The position numbers and the translations under genes are program-made. Source: JBBRLG01 sp038231495 (GTDB lineage: Bacteria; Planctomycetota; Planctomycetia; Gemmatales; Gemmataceae). Taken from it: 5,281 nt of DNA. Shown here piece after piece: positions 1-5,007 of this stretch. Numbering within the stretch: position 1 is the stretch's first letter; every line of letters starts with the position of its first letter. The stretch is from positions 1 through 5,281 of the forward strand of contig JBBRLG010000519.1 of assembly GCA_038231495.1 (NCBI GenBank), given 5' to 3'. The notes beneath the pieces were generated by a model. It ran no database searches, was not told where the DNA came from, and saw only the letters and a program-made list of their open reading frames with translations.

Positions 1-270
1 ACGGGCACGAAGCACCAAGGCAGAATCGGCCACGGCAGGAACCCGCCAGCGGCGAGATTAACACAAGGAAGAGCGGAAGAAAAGTCGCGCCCCTCGTTCA
101 CGGGCCCCAAGGGGCCGCAGGGCGGCGCGCGGAGTTAACCAGGCGCTGCAGCAGACGGCGGGGGCACGATTACTTTCCCAGGGTCATAGCTCACTCAGCC
201 CCCGCCGCTGCTGAGCTGGGTCGTTCGGCGGCGGAGTCGATACGTCATCTCTCGTCAACTGGAGGCTCGT
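1..270. other. Non-coding leader upstream of the first secreted-protein gene
   Basis: I see no convincing gene here. Some frames stay open for a while, but they give low-complexity Arg/Gly/Ala-rich peptides typical of GC-rich non-coding DNA. The stretch holds a small palindrome (GGCCCC-AA-GGGGCC at 103-116) and a longer inverted repeat at 149-213, listed separately. I could not pick out a convincing -35/-10 pair for the gene at 271. The last bases carry its ribosome binding site, GGAGG at 261-265, five bases before the ATG. The 3' end of an upstream gene could lie in the first 60 bases, but nothing recognisable supports that. Confidence 0.5.
149..213. repeat. Long inverted repeat / potential leader hairpin
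   Basis: CAGCAG plus CGGCGGGGGC (149-154 and 156-165, with A155 bulged) is the reverse complement of GCCCCCGCCGCTGCTG at 198-213. This gives a 16-bp GC-rich stem with a 32-base loop. A competing hairpin, CTCAGC (194-199) with GCTGAG (210-215), uses the same right arm, so only one can form at a time. It ends 57 bases before the ATG at 271. No T-run follows, so a simple intrinsic terminator is unlikely. It may be a transcript-leader structure or a REP-like palindrome; its function is unproven. Confidence 0.5.
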
Positions 271-912
271 ATGTCAAGGGTAGTCTGTGTGCTGTTGCTG
301 CTGGCTGGGGCCAGGATCGCCGGTGCCGAGGAGCCGAAAGCCGTGAAACAGGACTTCGAGGGCGCTACGGTCGGGAGCGTGCCGAAGGGCTGGACCGCGG
401 CTAAGACCGGTACCGGTGAGGGCAGTGCCTGGGCCGTGACCGAGGACAAGACCGCGCCGAAGGGGCCGAAGGTGCTGGCCCAGACCGCCGAAAGCCCCGG
501 CCCCATGTTCAACCTGTGCGTGGCCGACGACACCAGCTTCAAGGACGTGGAGGTGACGGTCGCCTTCAAGGCGGTCAAGGGGAAGAAAGATCAGGGCGGC
601 GGGATCGTCTGGCGGTACGCCGACGCGAACAACTACTACGTCGCGCGTTTCAACCCGCTCGAAGACAACTACCGCCTCTATCACGTCGTGGACGGGAAGC
701 GGACTCAGTTCGGCGGCAAGGAAGAGTTGAAGGCCAAGGCCGGCGAGTGGCACACGCTCACCGTCAAGATGGTCGGCGACAAGATCACCTGTTCGCTGAA
801 CGGAAAAATCGAGATCGAGGCGAAGGACACGACCCTTACCAAGGCCGGCAAAGTCGGGCTATGGACGAAGGCCGACGCCCAGACGTACTTCGATGACTTC
901 CAGGCCAAGTAA
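271..912 (+). CDS. Secreted concanavalin-like (DUF1080/LamG-type) protein
   Basis: This is a 213-aa exported protein of unknown precise role. Residues 1-19 form a signal peptide (short basic start, VVCVLLLLAGA core, AGA cleavage site before EEP). The rest looks like one beta-sandwich domain of the concanavalin A-like lectin/glucanase fold, as in DUF1080 and LamG-type proteins. It has an N-terminal FEG-x-VGSVPKGW segment (29-41), a core GGGIVWRYADANNYYVARF strand pair (109-127), WHTLTVKM (160-167), a SLNG turn (175-178) and a closing GKVGLWTKADAQTYFDDF segment (193-210). In the family such domains bind or hydrolyse carbohydrate; I see no clear catalytic residues, so binding is the safer guess. 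The ATG is fixed by GGAGG at 261-265 and the signal peptide that follows. The next gene starts 26 bases downstream on the same strand, so the two are probably cotranscribed. Confidence 0.85.
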   Translation: MSRVVCVLLLLAGARIAGAEEPKAVKQDFEGATVGSVPKGWTAAKTGTGEGSAWAVTEDKTAPKGPKVLAQTAESPGPMFNLCVADDTSFKDVEVTVAFKAVKGKKDQGGGIVWRYADANNYYVARFNPLEDNYRLYHVVDGKRTQFGGKEELKAKAGEWHTLTVKMVGDKITCSLNGKIEIEAKDTTLTKAGKVGLWTKADAQTYFDDFQAK

Positions 913-923
913 CGGACCAAGTG

Positions 924-930
924 AAGGAGG
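924..930 (+). promoter_or_regulatory. Ribosome binding site deciding the start at 939
   Basis: AAGGAGG is a near-perfect Shine-Dalgarno sequence eight bases before ATG 939. An in-frame GTG at 921 would lie upstream of and next to this site and would add MKEELP ahead of the signal peptide. The ATG at 939 is therefore the real start. Confidence 0.85.
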
Positions 931-938
931 AGCTTCCT

Positions 939-1868
939 ATGCGTTTCAGCGTGCTGTTCACCGCCATGCTGGCCGTCTGCCTCGCGGCGGCGACCGGGTC
1001 ATTCTCCGGAGCCGAGCCGGAGATGCGGCTGGACGGAGAGAAGATCGGTCAAGCGGCGGGGGTGAAGGCCACCACCAGCCCGGACGGGGTTGTCCGCTTA
1101 GGTTGGGCCAGGACCGACGTTGCCGTCAAAGTGGACGGCATGCCGCTGCACCCGTTCGCCGGCCTGGGTTCGTGGGCGGCATTCACGCCAGCGAAACACG
1201 GGGCGATGGTCATGGGCGACACGGTCGTCTTTCAGGATGAGGTGACGCCAGCGATGGACGCCGCCTTCGCCGCCGGCCTGGAGGTGACGGCCCTGCACAA
1301 CCACTTCTTCTACGACGAGCCGAAGGTCTACTTCATGCATATCGGCGGCACCGGCGAACCGGAAAAGCTCGCGGCAGGAGTGAAGAGCGTCTGGGATGCC
1401 GTCAAGAAGGTCCGGGCGGCGAACGCGCAACCCGCCACCCGCTTTGTCGGCGAGACGCCCAAGCCGGGCAAGGTGAGCGCCGAACCCTTGGAGAAAATCC
1501 TCGGCCACAAGAGCCAAACCCAGGACGGGGTGGTGAAGGTGACCATCGAGCGTGAGGGCCAGATGCACGGGGTCAAAGTCGGCGGGTCGATGGGCCTGAC
1601 CACCTGGGCGGCATTCTCGGGCACCGATGAACTGGCTGCCGTGGACGGGGACTTCATTATGACCGCCGCGGAGGTGCAGCCGGTCCTCAAGACGCTTCGC
1701 AAGGCGGGCATCCACATCGTCGCGCTGCACAACCACATGGCCGGGGAGGAGCCTGTCTTTTACTTCACCCACTTCTGGGGCAAAGGCTCGCCTGAGAAGC
1801 TGGCAAATGGCGTCAAGGCTGCCTTGGACGAACAGGCGAAAGTCGTCAGTCGCATGAAGGGCCATTGA
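939..1868 (+). CDS. Exported DUF1259 (LppY/LpqO-family) protein with two repeats
   Basis: This is a 309-aa protein. Residues 1-25 are a signal peptide (MRFSVLFTAMLAVCLAAATG, with cleavage probably after SFSGA). Cys14 sits in the hydrophobic core but is preceded by Val, which makes a poor lipobox. The mature part is an internal duplication: TWAAF/SWAAF-type segments at 78-82 and 222-226, ALHNH at 118-122 and 262-266, and EP-x2-YF-x-H-x2-G-x-G-x-PEKLA-x-GVK at 127-149 and 271-293. The two copies are exactly 144 residues apart. This matches the DUF1259 family, whose founders are the mycobacterial LppY/LpqO lipoproteins and whose function is unknown. The repeated His and Glu residues suggest metal binding (inference). 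It follows the concanavalin-like gene by 26 bases, which suggests joint expression and a joint role outside the cytoplasm. The 3' end is followed by the repeat region at 1883. Confidence 0.9.
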   Translation: MRFSVLFTAMLAVCLAAATGSFSGAEPEMRLDGEKIGQAAGVKATTSPDGVVRLGWARTDVAVKVDGMPLHPFAGLGSWAAFTPAKHGAMVMGDTVVFQDEVTPAMDAAFAAGLEVTALHNHFFYDEPKVYFMHIGGTGEPEKLAAGVKSVWDAVKKVRAANAQPATRFVGETPKPGKVSAEPLEKILGHKSQTQDGVVKVTIEREGQMHGVKVGGSMGLTTWAAFSGTDELAAVDGDFIMTAAEVQPVLKTLRKAGIHIVALHNHMAGEEPVFYFTHFWGKGSPEKLANGVKAALDEQAKVVSRMKGH

Positions 1869-1882
1869 AACTCGGGGATCGT

Positions 1883-1911
1883 AAGAGAAGACAGAAAGAG
1901 AAGACAGAAAG
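1883..1911. repeat. 13-bp tandem repeat, purine-rich
   Basis: The unit AGAGAAGACAGAA occurs twice in a row (1884-1896 and 1897-1909), and the 13-base periodicity covers 1883-1911. It runs straight into the left arm of the palindromic element. A similar CAGAAAG-rich array precedes the second copy of that element at 2761, so the array seems to be part of the repeat family rather than a chance sequence. Confidence 0.75.
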
Positions 1912-1975
1912 GGGACGCATCTCAAATCATACGAATCAACACCATTGTATTATTTGAGATACGTCCCCTTTGATG
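1908..1975. repeat. Palindromic element, copy 1 (REP/MITE-like hairpin)
   Basis: AAAGGGGACGCATCTCAAAT (1908-1927) pairs with ATTTGAGATACGTCCCCTTT (1952-1971) over 20 positions with one mismatch (C1918/A1961). An inner ATAC/GTAT stem (1929-1932 and 1947-1950) continues the hairpin around a 14-base loop. Bases 1911-1975 match 2795-2859 at 62 of 65 positions in the same orientation. It lies 40 bases after the DUF1259 gene stop and 132 bases beyond the vapC stop, so its transcript could also act as a terminator for either convergent gene. Long imperfect palindromes with GGGGAC ends resemble REP/RAYT-type repeats (inference; no transposase is in the window). Confidence 0.85.
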
Positions 1976-1995
1976 GCCTCCCCTTTGATGGCCTC
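1965..1995. repeat. 15-bp tandem duplication at the edge of palindrome copy 1
   Basis: CCCCTTTGATGGCCTC is repeated with a period of 15 bases over 1965-1995. The first unit contains the outer end of the palindrome's right arm, so the duplication re-uses the repeat boundary. The second palindrome copy ends in the same CCCCTTTGATG but is not duplicated. Replication slippage or an insertion-associated duplication would explain it. Confidence 0.75.
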
Positions 1996-2125
1996 TAACG
2001 CTGGCAGTTCTTCTTCGACCTACGGGGTCAGGATCGTCGTGGCGGTCCTGTTGGCTGCTTATCCGGCTGGCGCAAACAATGCTCCGCTGCCGCCCGCGAC
2101 TGTCAAATCGTCCAATTGTCGATGA
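1988..2125 (+). CDS. Doubtful 45-aa ORF with one hydrophobic segment
   Basis: An ATG at 1988 (or in frame at 1973, in the preceding tandem unit) opens a 45-aa frame ending in TGA at 2123-2125. The peptide has a Ser-rich start, then a hydrophobic stretch GVRIVVAVLLAAYPAGA (residues 13-29) that looks like a signal peptide or membrane segment, then a Pro-rich tail. There is no Shine-Dalgarno sequence, the start lies in the tandem duplication, and the end overlaps the convergent vapC by 23 bases. It may be the remnant of a gene cut by the repeat/TA module, or chance. I do not recognise it. Confidence 0.15.
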   Translation: MASNAGSSSSTYGVRIVVAVLLAAYPAGANNAPLPPATVKSSNCR

Positions 2126-2531
2126 CCAATCCGGGGACCTTGCCGAAATCGCGTGCATTGCGAGTCAACACCGTCAATCCTTGGCTCAACGCGATTGCTG
2201 CAATGCGCAGATCCATGGTCCCGATTCGCACACGTTGCCCTACCAGGCCGTCAAAAACGAGCGCGGCATTGCTGTCGAAGGGCAACACCTGCGCCGCCGC
2301 AAACGCCGAAAGAACGCGATCGAACATCCGATAGCCGCGCTCGACATCGGCAGTCGTCTTGGCTTGCGCGAGATAGGTATTGCAGCCGAGGACTTGCTCG
2401 TGGAAGCTGACGATACCGAATGCCAAATCGGCCCGCCGCACTTGAGCAAGGCGCGCCATCAGCGTGACGTATTCCGGGCCGGATTGCTTTTGTAGGATAC
2501 TGATATGATCGGTATCCAACAGGAACTTCAT
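2103..2531 (-). CDS. vapC: VapC-type PIN-domain toxin RNase
   Basis: This is a 142-aa PIN-domain protein, the normal length for VapC toxins of type II toxin-antitoxin systems, which cut RNA (often tRNA or rRNA) with Mg2+ when freed from antitoxin. The acidic active-site set is visible: D6 in FLLDTDHIS, E45 in SFHEQ, D107 in GTMDLRIAAIA, and N125/D128 in LTRNARDFGKVPGL. The C-terminal TRN-x-RDF-x-VPGL signature is typical of the VapC subgroup with an LLDTDH start. The ATG (2529-2531) overlaps the antitoxin stop as ATGA, and GAGGAG lies eight bases upstream inside the antitoxin gene, so translation is probably coupled. No frame damage is seen and all catalytic residues are present, so it should be active. 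Its cellular target cannot be read from the sequence. Confidence 0.92.
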   Translation of the reverse strand: MKFLLDTDHISILQKQSGPEYVTLMARLAQVRRADLAFGIVSFHEQVLGCNTYLAQAKTTADVERGYRMFDRVLSAFAAAQVLPFDSNAALVFDGLVGQRVRIGTMDLRIAAIALSQGLTVLTRNARDFGKVPGLVIDNWTI

Positions 2532-2737
2532 GGCGCTTGCTCCTCGGCCGGCCGGTCCGCTTGCCGGATCGCTCGGCCGTGAGCCAGCACTTCGTCAAAT
2601 GCCGGTTCGTCCTTCATGGAACCGATCACGCGGTTTAACCAATCCGGGGCCGGCTGGCGAGCGTCGATCGCCTTTTGCATTTGGCAAACCGTTTGTTCCA
2701 GCACGGTCATTCGCTGTTCGAGAGTGGCTTCGGACAT
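2528..2737 (-). CDS. Coiled-coil antitoxin partner of VapC
   Basis: This is a 69-aa protein placed directly before vapC with a 4-base ATGA overlap, so it is the presumed antitoxin. The N-terminal half (about residues 4-27, LEQRMTVLEQTVCQMQKAI) has the heptad pattern of a short coiled coil, probably for dimerisation. The C-terminal half (WLNRVIGSMKDEPAFDEVL, then GRAIRQADRP) is the type of segment found in antitoxins paired with PIN toxins in cyanobacteria and planctomycetes, and probably wraps the toxin. I see no ribbon-helix-helix, AbrB or HTH DNA-binding domain, so I assign no vapB symbol. The start is supported by AAGGA at 2747-2751 on the minus strand, nine bases before the ATG. The palindromic element copy 2 begins 58 bases upstream and may carry or influence the promoter (inference). 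Confidence 0.82.
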   Translation of the reverse strand: MSEATLEQRMTVLEQTVCQMQKAIDARQPAPDWLNRVIGSMKDEPAFDEVLAHGRAIRQADRPAEEQAP

Positions 2738-2760
2738 TGGTCCAGTTCCTTTTTGCGACG

Positions 2761-2794
2761 GGGGCAGAAAGCGGGGGCAGAAAGGGGGCAGAAG
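2761..2794. repeat. CAGAAAG-type purine-rich array before palindrome copy 2
   Basis: GGGGCAGAAAG-like units occur three times (CAGAAA at 2765 and 2778, CAGAA at 2789), spaced 13 and 11 bases apart, and run into the GGGGAC arm of the palindrome. It is the counterpart of the 1883-1911 array. On the minus strand it lies in the leader of the antitoxin gene, between the palindrome and the ribosome binding site. Confidence 0.65.
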
Positions 2795-2859
2795 GGGGAC
2801 GCATCTCGAATCACACGAATCAACACCATTGTATTATTTGAGATGCGTCCCCTTTGATG
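2792..2859. repeat. Palindromic element, copy 2 (REP/MITE-like hairpin)
   Basis: GGGGACGCATCTCGAAT (2795-2811) pairs with ATTTGAGATGCGTCCCC (2836-2852). The only non-Watson-Crick position is G2808 with T2839, which is a G-U wobble in RNA. Outer bases 2792-2794 and 2853-2855 extend the stem. It is 62/65 identical to 1911-1975; the differences are 2808 (G for A), 2814 (C for T) and 2845 (G for A). It sits upstream of the antitoxin-toxin operon, while copy 1 sits downstream, both in the same orientation. Confidence 0.85.
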
Positions 2860-2885
2860 CCCCCGTTACTGCTTACAACCCGACC

Positions 2886-3005
2886 ATGGAGCCGTTTGCA
2901 ATCGGCGAAGTTGTCAAGCTACAAGTTGAGGTTCGAGTTTACCAGACGAAAAACGGTCCTCGGTATAGCCTTATCCTACCAGGCGCTACGGAGGGCGAGT
3001 TTTGA
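2886..3005 (+). CDS. Possible 39-aa small protein of unknown function
   Basis: ATG 2886 opens a 39-aa frame ending in TGA at 3003-3005. The peptide starts MEPFAIGEVVKLQVEVRVYQ and continues through KNGPRYSLILPG to EGEF. Its alternating hydrophobic beta-like pattern (GEVVKLQVEVRVY, then PRYSLILPG) is more protein-like than the surrounding frames, as in a small SH3/OB-type barrel piece. Against it, there is no clear Shine-Dalgarno sequence and the frame also stays open upstream through the palindrome and antisense to the antitoxin. It could be a small gene, or the front end of a longer gene cut short. I do not recognise a family. Confidence 0.35.
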   Translation: MEPFAIGEVVKLQVEVRVYQTKNGPRYSLILPGATEGEF

Positions 3006-3364
3006 GGTTCATGGTGTTGACAAGGTTGGCGAGGGTCGAGATTGGCGAGGGTCGATTGTGGCCTGTCATGGATGCGGAAGTCTTAATCGGGAAATGGTTT
3101 ACGTCAGCGAGTGAAAAAGGGTTTCCGCCAAAAGGGGGTGACCCTCGCCAAATGTGATTGGCGTGGCTTACATCGATAAGCAGCCATCGACAAAGCCGTA
3201 CTCGGCACCATTTGAGCGGCGGCGCAATAAAGTGCCTTGTCGTCCGCCGCCAGGCAGGTGAACACTGACTGCACAGGACGCCCGACGTTGCGGCCTGAGT
3301 GGGCGACAATCGAACGGCTGTTGTCAGAGGGGACCACTACACCCTCCCACCTTCCGACGGCCGG
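3006..3364. other. Intergenic region with short repeats, no convincing gene
   Basis: This is 359 bases between the small ORF at 2886 and the 3' end of trmB. Open frames on both strands (for example minus 2986-3309 and 3104-3337) give Cys/Arg/Pro-rich peptides with no ribosome binding site and no recognisable motif. The left half carries the TTGGCGAGGGTC direct and inverted repeats listed separately. I found no strong hairpin plus T-run to end trmB transcription on the minus strand. A decayed gene or mobile-element remnant is possible. Confidence 0.5.
3026..3151. repeat. Direct and inverted copies of TTGGCGAGGGTC
   Basis: TTGGCGAGGGTCGA occurs at 3026-3039 and again at 3042-3055 (16-base period). 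The reverse complement of its first 12 bases, GACCCTCGCCAA, is at 3140-3151. The inverted pair encloses about 85-100 bases of non-coding DNA. A further ATTGGCG follows at about 3158. This could be the ends of a small inserted element or a stem formed in RNA. Confidence 0.6.
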
Positions 3365-4150
3365 TCACGGGAGCCGTCTCTCGTCCTCGTCCAGTTGCCG
3401 CAACCGGCGGTCCGCATCAAACACCGGCGGCGGCAGTTCCGCGGTTAGCCGGAGTGCCTCTTCCTCGCTCAAATCGAGTTTCGCCGTGCCCGATCCGCGG
3501 AAAACGGGCAGTCCGCGGCGCAGGGCAATGATTTCCCGCCGCGTTCGGCCCTTCGGCGCGTCCGGCCATTTGCCGATGCGCTCGTGGAAGTCGAAGAAAA
3601 CCGTCACCACCTCGCGGATGTAGCGCCAGTAGCCAGGGTTGTCGGTCTGGATGAAAAATTGGCCGGCCGGCACCAAGCAGCGATGCACGAGGGCCAGAAA
3701 CTCCGGCGTGATGAGGCGGCGGTACACGTCGCGCGGGTCGTAAAACGGTTGCGGGTGGTAGCAGTGGATTTCCGCAACGGAGTGCGGCGCGAGGTAGTTC
3801 TGCACCAGCCGCAGACCGTCGGTCACGGCGAAGCGGATGTTCGTCAGTCCGCGCTGATTGGCCCGCCGGGTGGCGTAGCGAATGACGACGGGCAGCACGT
3901 CCGCGCCGAGATGATCGCGGTCGGTGCGCCAGACACTACTACCGATCAGGAAGCGACCGTTGCCGCAACCAATATCGACGACGAGCGGCGCGTCCCGGCC
4001 GAAGATCGCCACGGGATCGAGGCGGCCTTCTTGGGGAAGCTTCTTGAGGGCGGTTTGCGTCCACAAAGACGGGTCGAGGATTTCGCCAGCGATGGGCACG
4101 CCGAACTCGCGTTCGATCTGCCGTCGTTTTTTCTTCTCCGGCTCGTCCAC
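3365..4150 (-). CDS. trmB: TrmB-like tRNA (guanine-N7) methyltransferase, altered motif
   Basis: This 261-aa cytoplasmic protein (E. coli TrmB has 239) is of the family that makes m7G46 in the tRNA variable loop using SAM. The SAM-binding motif is VDIGCGNGRF (58-67), followed by GADVLP (82-87) at the acidic-loop position and FAVTDGLRLV (107-116). TD-x4-Y (159-165) and TRRE (203-206, matching E. coli T217-x-x-E220) are kept. The core motif is odd: the usual FPDPW-x-K-x-RH-x-KRR reads HPQPFYDPRDVYRR (132-145), so E. coli D144 and H151 correspond to Q134 and D141, while R154 is kept as R144. This could be a lineage-specific TrmB or a paralogue with another substrate. The start is GTG, with GGGAGGG six bases upstream. 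It lies 25 bases after trpA, probably in one operon. The C-terminal 40 residues form an acidic/Arg-rich tail. Confidence 0.85.
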   Translation of the reverse strand: MDEPEKKKRRQIEREFGVPIAGEILDPSLWTQTALKKLPQEGRLDPVAIFGRDAPLVVDIGCGNGRFLIGSSVWRTDRDHLGADVLPVVIRYATRRANQRGLTNIRFAVTDGLRLVQNYLAPHSVAEIHCYHPQPFYDPRDVYRRLITPEFLALVHRCLVPAGQFFIQTDNPGYWRYIREVVTVFFDFHERIGKWPDAPKGRTRREIIALRRGLPVFRGSGTAKLDLSEEEALRLTAELPPPVFDADRRLRQLDEDERRLP

Positions 4151-4156
4151 GCCGCG

Positions 4157-4163
4157 CCCTCCC
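4157..4163 (-). promoter_or_regulatory. Ribosome binding site supporting the trmB GTG start
   Basis: On the minus strand GGGAGGG lies six bases before GTG 4150. A nearby ATG at 4177-4179 is out of frame with trmB and overlaps the trpA stop, so it is not an alternative start. Confidence 0.7.
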
Positions 4164-4175
4164 GGACGGTGCGAC

Positions 4176-4982
4176 TCATTTCGACGGGGGATTGAGAGCC
4201 GCCGCCAGAGACCTCGCCAAGTCGCTCACCGACGCGACGACTTCTGACAACGGCTGTTTGTCGGCATGTTCCAGCTTCCGCACGAGGGCACTGCCGACGA
4301 TAACGCCGTCGGCGGCGTCGCGCAACCTGGCGACGTGTTCCGGCCGGCTGATGCCGAAACCCACGCACAACGGCAATTGCGTCTGGCCGCGCAGGAACGC
4401 AAGTTGGGCCAGCACCTCATCGGGTAAGCGGTCGCGCTCGCCGGTGATGCCGGTCACGCTGACGCAGTACAAAAAGCCGGTCGAGCGTTTGGCAATCGCG
4501 GCGGCCCGCTCGTGCGGCGTGGTCGGCGTCACGAGTTGGATGAGTTTGAAATCGGCTTGTGCCGCGATCCGTTCCATTTCGCCCGATTCGTCGAACGGCA
4601 AGTCCGGCACGATGGCGCCGCTGAACCCAGATTGCTGCGCCCGTTCGATGAAGGCGGCATCGCCTTTCCGCTGGATCAGGCTGTAGGATACCATCGCGAC
4701 GACGGGAATGTCCAACTTCAGTTTTGCAACCGTCGTGAAAATGTCGTCAAGCCGCAAACCACGGTCCAGGGCGCGCGTGTACGACGCCTGGATGATCGGC
4801 CCGTCAGCGATTGGGTCGCTGTAGGGAAAGCCGATTTCCAGAATGTTCGCGCCGCTCTTCGCCAATGCCTTCGCGATTTCCACGGTCGCCGGCAGGTTCG
4901 GATCGCCCGCGGTCAGGAAGGGAATAAACGCCTTTCGGCTGTGCTGACGCAACCGTTGAAATGTCGTATCAATGGGGTTCAT
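4176..4982 (-). CDS. trpA: Tryptophan synthase alpha chain
   Basis: This is a 268-aa TIM barrel, the same length as E. coli TrpA. It cleaves indole-3-glycerol phosphate to indole and glyceraldehyde-3-phosphate in the last step of tryptophan synthesis, and passes indole to TrpB. From ATG 4982 the catalytic residues fall at E49 (NILEIGFPYSDP) and D60 (IADGP), exactly the E. coli numbering, which supports this start. A TTG at 5015 would add 11 residues, and neither start has a strong Shine-Dalgarno sequence. Other family marks are FIPFLTAGDPNL near the N-terminus, VPDLPFDES, the flexible-loop VSVTGITGERD and the phosphate-binding VGFGIS and IVGSALV segments. TrpB is not next to it: a 35-aa ORF and non-coding DNA lie upstream, while trmB follows after 25 bases. 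All key residues are intact. Confidence 0.96.
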   Translation of the reverse strand: MNPIDTTFQRLRQHSRKAFIPFLTAGDPNLPATVEIAKALAKSGANILEIGFPYSDPIADGPIIQASYTRALDRGLRLDDIFTTVAKLKLDIPVVAMVSYSLIQRKGDAAFIERAQQSGFSGAIVPDLPFDESGEMERIAAQADFKLIQLVTPTTPHERAAAIAKRSTGFLYCVSVTGITGERDRLPDEVLAQLAFLRGQTQLPLCVGFGISRPEHVARLRDAADGVIVGSALVRKLEHADKQPLSEVVASVSDLARSLAAALNPPSK

Positions 4983-5007
4983 CAAGAGTGACCCGACAAC
5001 TGGAAAA

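Noticed and set aside
274..753. Minus-strand open frames opposite the first secreted-protein gene
   Set aside because: Low-complexity Val/Gly/Leu/Arg composition and no start signal; the plus strand has a signal peptide, ribosome binding site and recognisable domain.
921..938. GTG 921 as start of the DUF1259 protein
   Set aside because: It would place the Shine-Dalgarno sequence inside the coding region and add a charged stretch before the signal peptide; ATG 939 fits both signals.
1098..1925. Long open frame on the minus strand opposite the DUF1259 gene (275 codons)
   Set aside because: It is a shadow of the GC-rich plus-strand gene: His/Arg/Gly-rich composition, no ribosome binding site and no domain, while the plus strand encodes a clear duplicated family.
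2079..2495. Plus-strand frames opposite vapC
   Set aside because: The minus strand has the complete PIN active site and a coupled antitoxin; the plus frames show no family features.
2795..2852. Antitoxin promoter inside the palindrome (TACAAT on the minus strand)
   Set aside because: The -10-like hexamer is good, but no acceptable -35 lies 16-18 bases upstream and the same hexamer occurs in copy 1, where no gene needs it.
1911..2859. CRISPR array
   Set aside because: There are only two repeat copies, each a 65-bp palindrome, separated by protein-coding genes; there are no regular spacers and no cas gene.
3584..4195. 203-codon plus-strand frame opposite trmB
   Set aside because: It is antisense to a conserved methyltransferase, and its His/Val/Arg-rich composition and lack of motifs mark it as a shadow frame.
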